DNA of 64,000 nt from Thermoflexaceae bacterium (lineage in GTDB: Bacteria > Chloroflexota > Dehalococcoidia > Tepidiformales > Tepidiformaceae): the NCBI GenBank assembly GCA_015075555.1, contig JABTUD010000001.1, positions 1,116,001-1,180,000 on the forward strand. The letters are read 5' to 3'. The notes below the pieces were generated by a model that searched no databases, was not told the origin of the DNA, and saw only the letters and a list, made by a program, of their open reading frames with translations. Below are positions 35,944 to 44,077 of the stretch, piece by piece; position 1 is the first letter of the stretch; every line of letters starts with the position of its first letter. A program made the translations under genes and the position numbers.

Positions 35944-35972
35944 ACATTAGAACGTTTGTGCGGCCTCGTCAA
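35944..35972 (-). promoter_or_regulatory. promoter of the rplI-dnaB operon
   Basis: TTGACG (complement of 35967-35972) and TAATGT (complement of 35944-35949) are separated by exactly 17 nt. Confidence 0.55.
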
Positions 35973-36013
35973 CCATGGATGGAGACTCCCTCGCGCCGCG
36001 GCTGCCCGCGCCC

Positions 36014-36019
36014 TACCCT
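36014..36019 (+). promoter_or_regulatory. -10 for leaderless gene at 36026
   Basis: TACCCT ends 6 nt before the ATG; no Shine-Dalgarno. Confidence 0.4.
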
Positions 36020-36025
36020 AGCGCA

Positions 36026-37147
36026 ATGGCATTCCAGGGCCCGGTGCTTATCATCTTCCACGGCGGAACGGGCAACGGGGAGGCCGAGTCAATGATGGCG
36101 CGGGTTCGCGTGGCCGCGGCCCGGGTCACTGCCACCTCGGCGCTGGCGGCGGGCTTTGAGGCTGTGATCCTCGCCACGGGCACACCAGCAGCCTTCGAGC
36201 CTCTCCCCGAAGGCGCCATCGTAGACGCTGACCGGCCGGGCGAGGCGTTCGATTACGCGGCCCGCCTGCGCAGCGTTGTCGCCCGCTATGGGGTCCAGAA
36301 GCCGGCGGTGATGGGATCGGGCGCGGTCCCTCTGCTGGGCATCGGCGAGTTCGCCCTGGTTGTGCGCGAACTCGCAGCAGGCGAGGGGCGGGTTGTCACC
36401 AACAACTTCTTCTCCGCCGACGTCACGGCGTGGACGCCCGGGGCGGCCCTTGACCGGCTTCGTCCATTCGAACGCGACAACGTCTTGCCGCGCAGGCTGC
36501 GCGACGAGGCAGGGCTTGAGCCCACAGTACTGCCTCGGACGACGGCCACGCAGTTCGACCTCGACACACCTTCGGACCTGGCCGTGCTGGCGCTCCTGGA
36601 AGGCCTGCCAGCCGGGCTTGCGGAGGCGGTCCGCGAAACGGATATCGACACGAGCCGTTACCGGGCGCTCATGCCGCTCTTCTGCGACCCCCAGGCACAG
36701 GTGGTGGTGGCAGGCCGCGTGGGCAGCCAGGCGTGGCAGCACCTGGAACGGGACACTGCATGCCGGGTGCGCATGCTGAGCGAAGAACGGGGGCTTGCCA
36801 CCGCCCCGGCCGGTCACCGGGCCCGTTCGACGCCGGGCTTCCTGCTTGAAGCAGTGGGGGTGGAGCGCTTCTTCGCGCAGATGGGCGAGCTTGGCGATGC
36901 GCTGGTGCTCGATACGCGCGTCATCGAGGCGCACATGGGGGTGTCCCCGTCGCGCGAGGACCGCTTTCAGAGTGACCTTCTCAACTTTGAGGAGATTTCC
37001 GACCCCTTCCTGCGGCGCTTCACGGAAGGAGCGGCAGGGGCGCCGAAGCCCGTCTTGCTCGGCGGGCACTCGCTCGTGTCCGGGGGCCTGATGGCCCTGG
37101 TTGACCAGGCGTGGCGCGAGAATGACCGTCGCCTGGGGCTGGCCTGA
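36026..37147 (+). CDS. nucleotidyltransferase-like protein (MobA/CofC-type fold suspected)
   Basis: A 373-residue protein, weakly recognised. The opening strand VLIIFHGGTGNGEAESM, repeated Rossmann-like units, and TTATQFDLDTPSDLAVLALL, where DLDTP resembles the DIDTPEDL motif closing NTP-transferase domains such as CofC, suggest a nucleotidyltransferase relative. The usual GxGxR signature is not present, so activity is uncertain. ATG 36026 is chosen because a -10 lies 6 nt upstream; ATG 35975 would sit inside the rplI promoter. C-terminal half (after about 230) is unassigned. Confidence 0.6.
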   Translation: MAFQGPVLIIFHGGTGNGEAESMMARVRVAAARVTATSALAAGFEAVILATGTPAAFEPLPEGAIVDADRPGEAFDYAARLRSVVARYGVQKPAVMGSGAVPLLGIGEFALVVRELAAGEGRVVTNNFFSADVTAWTPGAALDRLRPFERDNVLPRRLRDEAGLEPTVLPRTTATQFDLDTPSDLAVLALLEGLPAGLAEAVRETDIDTSRYRALMPLFCDPQAQVVVAGRVGSQAWQHLERDTACRVRMLSEERGLATAPAGHRARSTPGFLLEAVGVERFFAQMGELGDALVLDTRVIEAHMGVSPSREDRFQSDLLNFEEISDPFLRRFTEGAAGAPKPVLLGGHSLVSGGLMALVDQAWRENDRRLGLA

Positions 37148-37152
37148 GGGTG

Positions 37153-37803
37153 CTACTTTCGGCCCGGCGCCGGCCTCCGCATGAGGAAGGTGCGGACTTC
37201 CCAGCGGCCCAGGGAAAAGCGCACGTGCCCTTCCACGGGGCCGTGCTGGCCGGGCGGAAGCCTGCGGAGATCGGCGTCAAGAGCTGGATCGAACTGCCAG
37301 CGCGTTTCGACGGGGGCGAAGCCGAGCCGCTCGTAGATGCGCCGCGCACCGTGAGCGAAGGAGTTCACGGAGAGCACCAGCTCGCCGCAGTCACGCGTGT
37401 CGAGCCAGCCGAGAAGCGCCTGGAGCATGCGCGTGCAGACACCGCGGCCTTCGTATTCGGGAGGCACATGAACGCCCCAGATGTAGATACCTGCCGGGTC
37501 GCGGAAGTTGACCGACACGCGCCCGACTACCCGGTCCGCTTCGATGGCGGCGAGGTGGAGGTGCCGGTCGTCTCGGCCGAGCCAGCCGGTGAACTCGGCC
37601 ATCCTCGCGGGCTCCTTGAGAAACCCCATGTCGAATGCGCTGAAGGGGAAGCCGCGTTCGCCCCAGGCTGACATCTGGAGCAGCAGGTCCCCGTCCCACG
37701 GGCGGACCTGAAGACCGTGGCCCATGATGACCGGGGCTTCGGGCTCAATGCCCGCAGTGGCAGCAGTCGTCAACTGGATACTCGCCGGAAGCTGGTTGGG
37801 CAT
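37153..37803 (-). CDS. GNAT N-acetyltransferase
   Basis: A 216-residue protein with a GNAT core: VVGRVSVNFRDPAGIYIWGV strand pair, then PPEYEGRGVCTRMLQAL as the acetyl-CoA pyrophosphate loop (Q/RxxGxG/A-like) and SFAHGARRIYERLGF at the end of the domain. The start may be 37803 (ATG, no ribosome site, -10-like TATCGT 21 nt upstream) or 37725. Substrate unknown. Tail-to-tail with the upstream gene, 5 nt apart. Confidence 0.78.
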   Translation of the reverse strand: MPNQLPASIQLTTAATAGIEPEAPVIMGHGLQVRPWDGDLLLQMSAWGERGFPFSAFDMGFLKEPARMAEFTGWLGRDDRHLHLAAIEADRVVGRVSVNFRDPAGIYIWGVHVPPEYEGRGVCTRMLQALLGWLDTRDCGELVLSVNSFAHGARRIYERLGFAPVETRWQFDPALDADLRRLPPGQHGPVEGHVRFSLGRWEVRTFLMRRPAPGRK

Positions 37804-37883
37804 AGCTCGCGCGCCGCCCTGCGACGATACACCGTGGGCGCCAGGATCACGAGACCCCGGCGCCCACGCAGTTTCGTGACGGG

Positions 37884-39038
37884 CTACCGGTGTATTGACC
37901 CGGTGGTCACCGCCTCGAAGGCCGACCCGGGGACCGTCTTCAACTGATTCAGATCGTCGTCGTTCCAGCGGCTATCGGTGGCGCCGCTGATGAACCACGA
38001 ACTCCCGTTGTCCGCGACGATCATCCCGTAGGTCTTGAGCGCCTCGAGGATGACCCGCGCCTGGCCGTGGTAGCCCGAGATATCAAAATCGGGCTTCAGC
38101 CTGAGCCTGAGACCCATGGGAGGGAGATTCGGGTCGGTGGATGACGACGCGAAGTGCGTCGCAGGGTAGATGTAGCCGCGCTGGGTACGCGACACGGTGA
38201 AGCGGAGGGCATGGTTGATGCGACCCGCGGCCACCTCGTCATAGCGTACCAGCCCGGGAAGGATGGGCAGGCCAGCAGCATCGGCGCTGGTCCAGCCATC
38301 AGGACGGAGCGCGTTGGAGCGGAGGTCGAACACAGCCCCCGAGCCGGCCGACCACCCGGAACCCGAACGGGCGGCGTGGTAGAGCTCATAGAGCTTGCAG
38401 GCATCCTGCTGGACCACCAGCACGTGCCTGTCGTTCCCGGCCTCAACGGGCGCGTTCAAAGGGACCGGGTAGGGCCCGGGGTCGCTCTCATCCCCGTACT
38501 CGTTGAAGACGATGGGAACCATGGGCTGGGACCCGGGAACGACAACGTAGGGAATGCCATAGGTGGGGTCGGCGCCGAAGTCCGCGTGGAGGAACCCGTT
38601 CCCGCCGCTGCCATTGATCGAGGAGATGTAGGCCGGCGACCGTGAATCCACGGGCAGCGTGTCGACCCTCATGTTCCAGGCGTTGTCAGACGGGAAGACC
38701 GGGCAGTTGCCGATCGTTGCCTGGCTACCACCGCCCCCGGGGGCAGTGGTTGGAGTTGGGGAAGGTGCGCTGGTGGGGGTTCGCGTGGGGGTGCTTGTCG
38801 GCGATTTTGTAGGGGAGCTTGTTGGAGTTCGCGTGGGGGTCGCAGCCGACCCCTTGCAGGTGGCGAGCACCTCCTTCGAATTGACGCGAGTAATCGAGAG
38901 CTTCGTGCCGTCACAGGTCAGCCGGAACGAGTCACCGGCGTGGATGGTAGTACCGGAGCTTGCGGCAAGAGCCGCAAACGCCCCGAATGCCAGCAGTCCA
39001 GCAGCGGTGACCGCCGCGGGGAGGAGCGAACGCTTCAC
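37884..39038 (-). CDS. secreted protein with Thr/Pro linker, unknown function
   Basis: A 384-residue exported protein. The GTG at 39038 with AAGGGG 6 nt upstream gives a textbook signal peptide (MKRSLLPAAVTAAGLLAFG then AFAALA); a TTG at 39071 would add a non-signal extension. A small N-domain (27-65) with two Cys is joined by a Thr-Pro-Ser linker (66-104) to a C-domain of about 280 residues starting NCPVFPSDNAWNMRVD. Aromatic and Gly-rich, conserved-looking but not a family I can name. Four Cys could make disulfides outside the cell. Confidence 0.7.
   Translation of the reverse strand: MKRSLLPAAVTAAGLLAFGAFAALAASSGTTIHAGDSFRLTCDGTKLSITRVNSKEVLATCKGSAATPTRTPTSSPTKSPTSTPTRTPTSAPSPTPTTAPGGGGSQATIGNCPVFPSDNAWNMRVDTLPVDSRSPAYISSINGSGGNGFLHADFGADPTYGIPYVVVPGSQPMVPIVFNEYGDESDPGPYPVPLNAPVEAGNDRHVLVVQQDACKLYELYHAARSGSGWSAGSGAVFDLRSNALRPDGWTSADAAGLPILPGLVRYDEVAAGRINHALRFTVSRTQRGYIYPATHFASSSTDPNLPPMGLRLRLKPDFDISGYHGQARVILEALKTYGMIVADNGSSWFISGATDSRWNDDDLNQLKTVPGSAFEAVTTGSIHR
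38727..38843 (-). repeat. low-complexity Thr-Pro-Ser linker repeat
   Basis: Degenerate tandem copies of a TPTRTPTS-type unit within the secreted protein gene, for example TPTRTPTSSPTKSPTSTPT. The repeat is in coding DNA and could vary in copy number. Confidence 0.6.
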
Positions 39039-39143
39039 AGGCAACCCCTTCACGAATAAGGCTGCCTCCAACTACGTCGCCGATGGGGAACGGCACGAGT
39101 GCCAGGCGGTGGAGAAGAAGGGGCGGGCCGGGTTGCGCGAGGC

Positions 39144-39377
39144 CTACGGACCCCAGGACACGTTGAGGCCGCCATCCTCGGCAATGGCCGCCTGCAGGAG
39201 CTGAACCAGCGACTGGTCTACCCCCTCCTCGGCCATGTAAGTGAGCGTGTCTTCGTCGATGTAGTACTCAGCGTCTTCGGCCGATTCCCCGGCAAGGGCA
39301 TGGATGACCTGCTGGAGTTGCACGTCAGAAATGGCGCAGATCGACTGGCCGGTGGCGGCACGGTAGAGATGGGGCAT
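39144..39377 (-). CDS. 77-residue conserved small acidic protein
   Basis: A compact acidic protein beginning MPHLYRAATGQSICAISD, with a middle EDAEYYIDEDTLTYM and a C-terminal QSLVQLLQAAI helix. The layout matches small cyanobacterial/Chloroflexota proteins that are sometimes mislabelled galactosyldiacylglycerol synthases; no catalytic site is visible. ATG 39377 is chosen because GGAGG lies 6 nt upstream; the longer frame start is not supported. Confidence 0.65.
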   Translation of the reverse strand: MPHLYRAATGQSICAISDVQLQQVIHALAGESAEDAEYYIDEDTLTYMAEEGVDQSLVQLLQAAIAEDGGLNVSWGP

Positions 39378-39470
39378 GGCTTCCCTCCGCACGGGAGATA
39401 CGGCCAGCTTACCGGGTGGAGCCGGGGACGCCACGGTCCAACGGCCGTATTCGCGGTGCAGAAGGCCCGT

Positions 39471-39950
39471 TCACGCGCCGGGGCGGAGCACCATGAGCAC
39501 GAGGAACACGACGAAGGAGAGGTTGAGCGCCAGGCCAATGGCCATTGCCAGGGGCGAGCCAAGGCTCGCCTGTATCTCCCGGATGTCGTTTGAGCCGGCG
39601 GCCTGGAGCTCCAGGACACGGGCGCGGTGCCTTCTCACGAAGGGCAGGAACCAGCCGTGGTCGACGGCCATGGCGACGAGCCAGAGGGTGTAGGCGGCGG
39701 AGATCCAGGCCTCGCTGAACTCGTAGCCAGCCTCTGAGACGAGCCAGCTGCCGAAGACGATGGCGATGAGGGCGCCGGGCGTATTGACGAAAAGCTCGCT
39801 GGCGCGCTGCAAACTGAGCCACGCAATCAGCTCGCCGGGGGTCTGGGCACGGCCGGACATGACAGCGGCGGCGGTGGTGATTCCCGCCGCTGCGACCATG
39901 AGGAATGCTCCCGCGATGTGGGCAATGACGAGGAACTCGTAGAGGGACAA
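39471..39950 (-). CDS. DUF2269-type integral membrane protein
   Basis: A 159-residue protein with four predicted helices (LYEFLVIAHIAGAFLMVAAA, NTPGALIAIVFGSWLV, SAAYTLWLVAMAVDH, AMAIGLALNLSFVVFLVLMV). It matches the DUF2269 pattern; function unknown. The TTG at 39950 is preceded by GGAG at 6 nt; the longer frame would run into the neighbouring oxidoreductase gene. Confidence 0.75.
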   Translation of the reverse strand: MSLYEFLVIAHIAGAFLMVAAAGITTAAAVMSGRAQTPGELIAWLSLQRASELFVNTPGALIAIVFGSWLVSEAGYEFSEAWISAAYTLWLVAMAVDHGWFLPFVRRHRARVLELQAAGSNDIREIQASLGSPLAMAIGLALNLSFVVFLVLMVLRPGA

Positions 39951-39985
39951 GAGTGACTCCTGCGGGCTGGTTTTCTGCCCGGCAG

Positions 39986-41617
39986 CTAGCGGCTCGCCTC
40001 CCACGGGTCAGCCGGGGGAGGGCCCAGCTTCGCCGGGTCGCCAAAGATCGTACCGGATGCGGCCTCTGCCAGCAGATCGCGGCCAACGATAGCGCTGGCT
40101 GTGAGGATGCCGCCACGCATGACTCCCGAAATGCCGTGGCCGAAGACTGTGCTGGCGCCAGCGAGGTAGAGGCCCTCTATCTCCGTCTTTGGCGACGGGC
40201 GGTTGGGGCCGAACTGGTCGGTGGCGAGCTCGATCCCGTAGGAGGTGCCACCGGTGGAGAGGGTGTAGCGCTCGTGCGTGACGGGGGTCGCCGCCTCCTT
40301 CCAGACGATATGCTCCCGCAGGCCGGGGATGATCTTCTCAGCCTCGTCGATGAGCCGCTCTGTGAGGCCGCCCTTGATGTCCCGGTAGTCGCGGTTGCGG
40401 TGGTAGCGCTCACCGTGCGCCGGGCCCTCGTCCACGGACCAGAGACGATAGTCCGAGGGGACGAGAGACATGATCTCCAGGCTGGTGCAGCCCCTGGGCG
40501 CGATTGCCTCGGTCCCGGGGTCCTTCACCGAGCCCACCGAGATGAAGAGGAAGGTATCCTCGGGAAGCTGCCCGCTGGATGCTTCCGCGTAGAGCTTCTC
40601 AAGGTCGAATGAGGAGTAGTACCAGTAGTTGGTGTTGGGCATGCGCTCGCGAAGGTCCATGTCGAGCCCCAGGTAGACCACGAAGATGGGCAGCGCCATG
40701 CGGTAGGCGGCGATCTTCTCGCAGGTGGCGGGTGACAGGTGCTCGGGGCCAACCATGTCGAGCATAGTGCGCTTGAGGTCAGCGTTTGAGACCACGAGCG
40801 GGGCGCGCAGCTCCTCACCACCCTCAAGCAGGACACCGGTGACCTTCCCGTTTTCAACCATGATTCGCTCGACGCGGGTGCGGGTGCGAAGGTCGCCGCC
40901 GTTGGCGCGCAGGGCGGCGACGAGGGCGGCGGGGATGACCTGCCCGCCGCCTTTCGGATAGTAGGCGCCCTTCATGTAGCCACCAATGACGGCTCCATGG
41001 AGCACAACGGGGGTCTTGGAAGGAGGCATCGCATAGTCGCCGCACTCAGCGGCGAGCACGGCACGCACCTTTGTCCCGAGGCCGCACTCATCGAACAGGT
41101 CAGAAAGCGGGCGCAGGGCCCACTTCAGGAAGTTGGGCGCTTCCTCGACCAGCCGGGGCAGGTCGGCGGGCTCGACCGGCAGCCGCACCGCGCCCGATTC
41201 GCGGACGACAGCGCGGAGGATATCGAGGAAACGGTGGATGCCCGTCTCGTCATCCGGGAACGTCTCCACCAGGCGCTGGCGGTAGAGATCCCAGCTTGCG
41301 GGCACCTTGAACTCAATGCCGGGGAAGAAGAGGGTGTCAAAGCCATCGGGGTCGAGCGGCAACCATTCGACGCGGTCGTCCACGCCGAGGCCCTTGAGGA
41401 TGGCCGGGAGCGTCCCCCCGGGATTGCAGTCGCCAACGTAGTGGACGCCGACATCAAACTCGAACTTCTTCATGCGGCGGAAGACGTGGGCGTTGCCGCC
41501 GGCGACGTAGTGCTGCTCGAGCACGAGGGTCTTCCTGCCGAGGGCCGCGAGGTACGCGGCCGCAGTCAGCCCTCCAAGCCCGGAACCGATGACGATGGCG
41601 TCCCAGTCAGTGCTCAT
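39986..41617 (-). CDS. FAD-dependent retinol-saturase/CrtI-like oxidoreductase (copy 1)
   Basis: A 543-residue flavoprotein. The N-terminal GSGLGGLTAAAYLAALG is the FAD-binding Rossmann motif with LEQHYVAGGNAHVFRRM as the second nucleotide-contact block, and the C-terminal YLAGASTVFGHGISGVMRG closes the FAD site. Family members include carotenoid isomerase, phytoene desaturase and retinol saturase (all acting on polyenes) and related lipid oxidoreductases. The ATG has GGAGGG 7 nt upstream. It is a tandem paralogue of the next gene, 85 nt away. No phytoene synthase is in the window. Confidence 0.87.
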   Translation of the reverse strand: MSTDWDAIVIGSGLGGLTAAAYLAALGRKTLVLEQHYVAGGNAHVFRRMKKFEFDVGVHYVGDCNPGGTLPAILKGLGVDDRVEWLPLDPDGFDTLFFPGIEFKVPASWDLYRQRLVETFPDDETGIHRFLDILRAVVRESGAVRLPVEPADLPRLVEEAPNFLKWALRPLSDLFDECGLGTKVRAVLAAECGDYAMPPSKTPVVLHGAVIGGYMKGAYYPKGGGQVIPAALVAALRANGGDLRTRTRVERIMVENGKVTGVLLEGGEELRAPLVVSNADLKRTMLDMVGPEHLSPATCEKIAAYRMALPIFVVYLGLDMDLRERMPNTNYWYYSSFDLEKLYAEASSGQLPEDTFLFISVGSVKDPGTEAIAPRGCTSLEIMSLVPSDYRLWSVDEGPAHGERYHRNRDYRDIKGGLTERLIDEAEKIIPGLREHIVWKEAATPVTHERYTLSTGGTSYGIELATDQFGPNRPSPKTEIEGLYLAGASTVFGHGISGVMRGGILTASAIVGRDLLAEAASGTIFGDPAKLGPPPADPWEASR

Positions 41618-41702
41618 GGCGCCTACCCTCCCTTGCGTGGCACAGCATATACTCAAATTCTTGACTATGCACACTGCCCGCGAGGCGATCCGGACACCGG
41701 CG

Positions 41703-43352
41703 TCAGCCGGAGACCCGGCTGGCCTCCCACGGGTCCCACGCGGGGCCATGGCCAGGCAGGGTTCCAGGGTCAACGAAACGGGTCCCCGCGCGGACTTCGG
41801 CCATGAGGTCGCGGCCTGCGACCGCCGAGGCGGTGGCAATCCCGCCCTTGATGACGCCCGAGATGCCGTGTGCGGTACCGGTGCTTGCCCCAGCAAGATA
41901 GAGCCCGCCGATCTCGGTCGTCACGCCGGGCCGGCCTGGCCCGAGCTGGTCAGGCGAGATCTCGATGCCGTAGGACGTCCCGCCCGTGGAGGAGGTGTAG
42001 CGCTCGTGGGTGATCGGCGTAGACGCTTCTTTCCAGACGATGTGCTCCTTGATGTCGGGGATCACGGCCGAGACGGCATCGATCACCCGTTCGGTGAGAT
42101 CATCCTTGAGGGAGCGGTAGTCGCGGTTGCGGTGGTAGCGTTCGCCGGCCACCGGCCCTTCGCCAACGTGCCAGAGAGCGTGGCCGGGCGGGACGAGGGT
42201 CATAGCCTGGAGCGCGGAGCAGCCCCTGGGCGCCAGGGTGTGCGTATCGGGGTCTTTCACCGAACCGGCGGTTACGAGCAGGAGGAGCTTTTCGGGGACC
42301 TCGCCGGCAAAGGTCTGCTGGTAGATGCCCTCGATATCGAGCGACTCGCTCAGCCAGTAGTTGGTGCGGGGCCAGCGCTCGCGGAGGTCGATGTCGAGCC
42401 CGAGGTAGACGACGAAAAACGGCAGCGCCATGCGATAGCCGGCTATGCGTTCAGCAGTGGCGGCGGAGATGTGCTCGCGGCCCACCATGTCGAGCATGGT
42501 GCGCTTCAGATCGCCGTTGGAGATGACGACCGGGGCGCGCAGTTCTTCGCCGCCGGCGAGGCGCACGCCCCTGACGGCGCCATCTTCGACCAGGATCTTC
42601 TCAACCGCGGTGCGGAGCTTGATTTCGCCGCCGGTAGCGCGGAGCGCCTCGACCAGGTTGGCGGCAATGACCTGGCCGCCGCCCCTGGGATAGTGCGCGC
42701 CCTTCAGGTAGCCATCGAGGAAGCCAGCTTCGAGGGCGACGGCAGTGCGCGAAGGAGGGGTAGCGTAGGCAGGCCCCTGGGCGAGCAGGACGGCGCGGGG
42801 CCGGGGACCAAGCTCGCAGTGATCGAAGAGCTCGGTTACCGGGCGCATTGCCCAGCGCACGAGGGTGGGGGCGACCTCGACCACACGGGCGAAGTCGTTC
42901 GGGTCTGGCAGTGCGCGAACCGCCTGACCTTCGCGAACAACGGCTTCGAGGATGTCGAGGCACTGGTGGAGCGCCGACTCGTCATCCGGGAAGGCCTCGA
43001 TGAGGTTGCGGCGGTAGTTGTGCCAGCCGTAGGGGACCTTCACCGTGGCCCCGGGCACGACGATGGTGTCGAAACCTTCCGGGTCGAGCTCCAGGAACTC
43101 GATGCGCTCATCGAGCCCGAGGCCGCCAAGGATGCAAGGGATAGCGGCGCCCGGCCCGCATTCCGCCAGGTAGTGGACACCCACGTCGAATTCGAACCTG
43201 TGCATGCGGCGGAAGACGCTGGCATTTCCGCCTGCCAGGTAGTGCTTCTCCACGACGAGGGTTCGCCTACCCAGTGCAGACAGGTAGGCGCCGGCCGTGA
43301 GACCTCCGAGGCCGGAGCCGATAACGATCACATCCCAGTCATTCGATGCCAT
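41703..43352 (-). CDS. FAD-dependent retinol-saturase/CrtI-like oxidoreductase (copy 2)
   Basis: A 549-residue paralogue of copy 1. It shares GSGLGGLTAGAYLSALGRR, KHYLAGGNASVFRRM, SGVIKGGIATASAVAGRDL and many blocks between. ATG 43352 with GGGAGG upstream. The two copies probably act on related isoprenoid or fatty chains. A PadR regulator is divergent, 122 nt away, and may control this pair. Confidence 0.87.
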   Translation of the reverse strand: MASNDWDVIVIGSGLGGLTAGAYLSALGRRTLVVEKHYLAGGNASVFRRMHRFEFDVGVHYLAECGPGAAIPCILGGLGLDERIEFLELDPEGFDTIVVPGATVKVPYGWHNYRRNLIEAFPDDESALHQCLDILEAVVREGQAVRALPDPNDFARVVEVAPTLVRWAMRPVTELFDHCELGPRPRAVLLAQGPAYATPPSRTAVALEAGFLDGYLKGAHYPRGGGQVIAANLVEALRATGGEIKLRTAVEKILVEDGAVRGVRLAGGEELRAPVVISNGDLKRTMLDMVGREHISAATAERIAGYRMALPFFVVYLGLDIDLRERWPRTNYWLSESLDIEGIYQQTFAGEVPEKLLLLVTAGSVKDPDTHTLAPRGCSALQAMTLVPPGHALWHVGEGPVAGERYHRNRDYRSLKDDLTERVIDAVSAVIPDIKEHIVWKEASTPITHERYTSSTGGTSYGIEISPDQLGPGRPGVTTEIGGLYLAGASTGTAHGISGVIKGGIATASAVAGRDLMAEVRAGTRFVDPGTLPGHGPAWDPWEASRVSG

Positions 43353-43474
43353 GCAGCCGCCTCCCGGCCTGAGGTGCGGGCATCGTGGCGCACCGGGCGC
43401 ATCAGGGCAACCGGCAGCGCTTATCCCCATCGCTGCACCGGGGGCGCGTTGCGAGTACGATCGGGGCACCCACG

Positions 43475-44077
43475 ATGGCATTGAAATACGCGGTGCTGGC
43501 AGCGCTCCTCGACGGTGAGGCAAGCGGGTACGACCTGGCGAAGCGGTTCGACGTCTCAGTGTCGAACGTATGGCACGCCCTGCCCCAGCAGATATACGCG
43601 GAGCTGGCGGCCCTGGAGAAGCAGGGCCTCATAACCGGGCAGGTCGTGGTGCAGGAGTCGCGCCCCAACAAGCGGCTCTTTTCGCTGAACGAGAGGGGAA
43701 GGGACGCGCTGATCGAATGGGTGGCCGGGGATTCGCGCCCGTCGGCAGTGAAGGACGAGGCCCTGGTGCGGTGTTTCGCGGCCGACCTGGTGGAGGCTTC
43801 GCGCCTCCTGCCGGGCTTCATGGCCCGCCGTGAGCACGCGCGCGCCAAGCTCGAGCATTACCTGGACGTGCAACGGGGTTTCCTGAAGGGGCGCACAGAA
43901 GAGGAGTACTTCCGCACGGCCCGGCGCGTGGGCCCGTACCTGGCGCTCAAGCGCGGGCTCATCTTCGAACAGGAGAACATCGCCTGGATCGACTGGGTCT
44001 TGGAGGTGCTGGAGCAGCGGGGAGCCGGGGAAGGTGGAGAACGCAACGCGCACGCGCGCCCGGGCCGGGCAGGCTAG
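43475..44077 (+). CDS. PadR-family transcriptional regulator
   Basis: A 200-residue regulator: an N-terminal winged helix (LAALLDGEASGYDLAKRF, VWHALPQQIYAELAALEKQGLI) and a C-terminal helical dimer domain (AREHARAKLEHYLD, GPYLALKRGLIFEQENIAWI), as in PadR proteins. ATG 43475 is 13 nt after a TACGAT -10 candidate. It diverges from the oxidoreductase pair, its likely target. The stop shares bases with the stop of the P-type ATPase on the other strand. Confidence 0.88.
   Translation: MALKYAVLAALLDGEASGYDLAKRFDVSVSNVWHALPQQIYAELAALEKQGLITGQVVVQESRPNKRLFSLNERGRDALIEWVAGDSRPSAVKDEALVRCFAADLVEASRLLPGFMARREHARAKLEHYLDVQRGFLKGRTEEEYFRTARRVGPYLALKRGLIFEQENIAWIDWVLEVLEQRGAGEGGERNAHARPGRAG

Noticed and set aside
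38727-38843. Possible CRISPR or tandem satellite repeat
   Set aside because: The unit is short and degenerate and encodes a Thr/Pro linker in frame.
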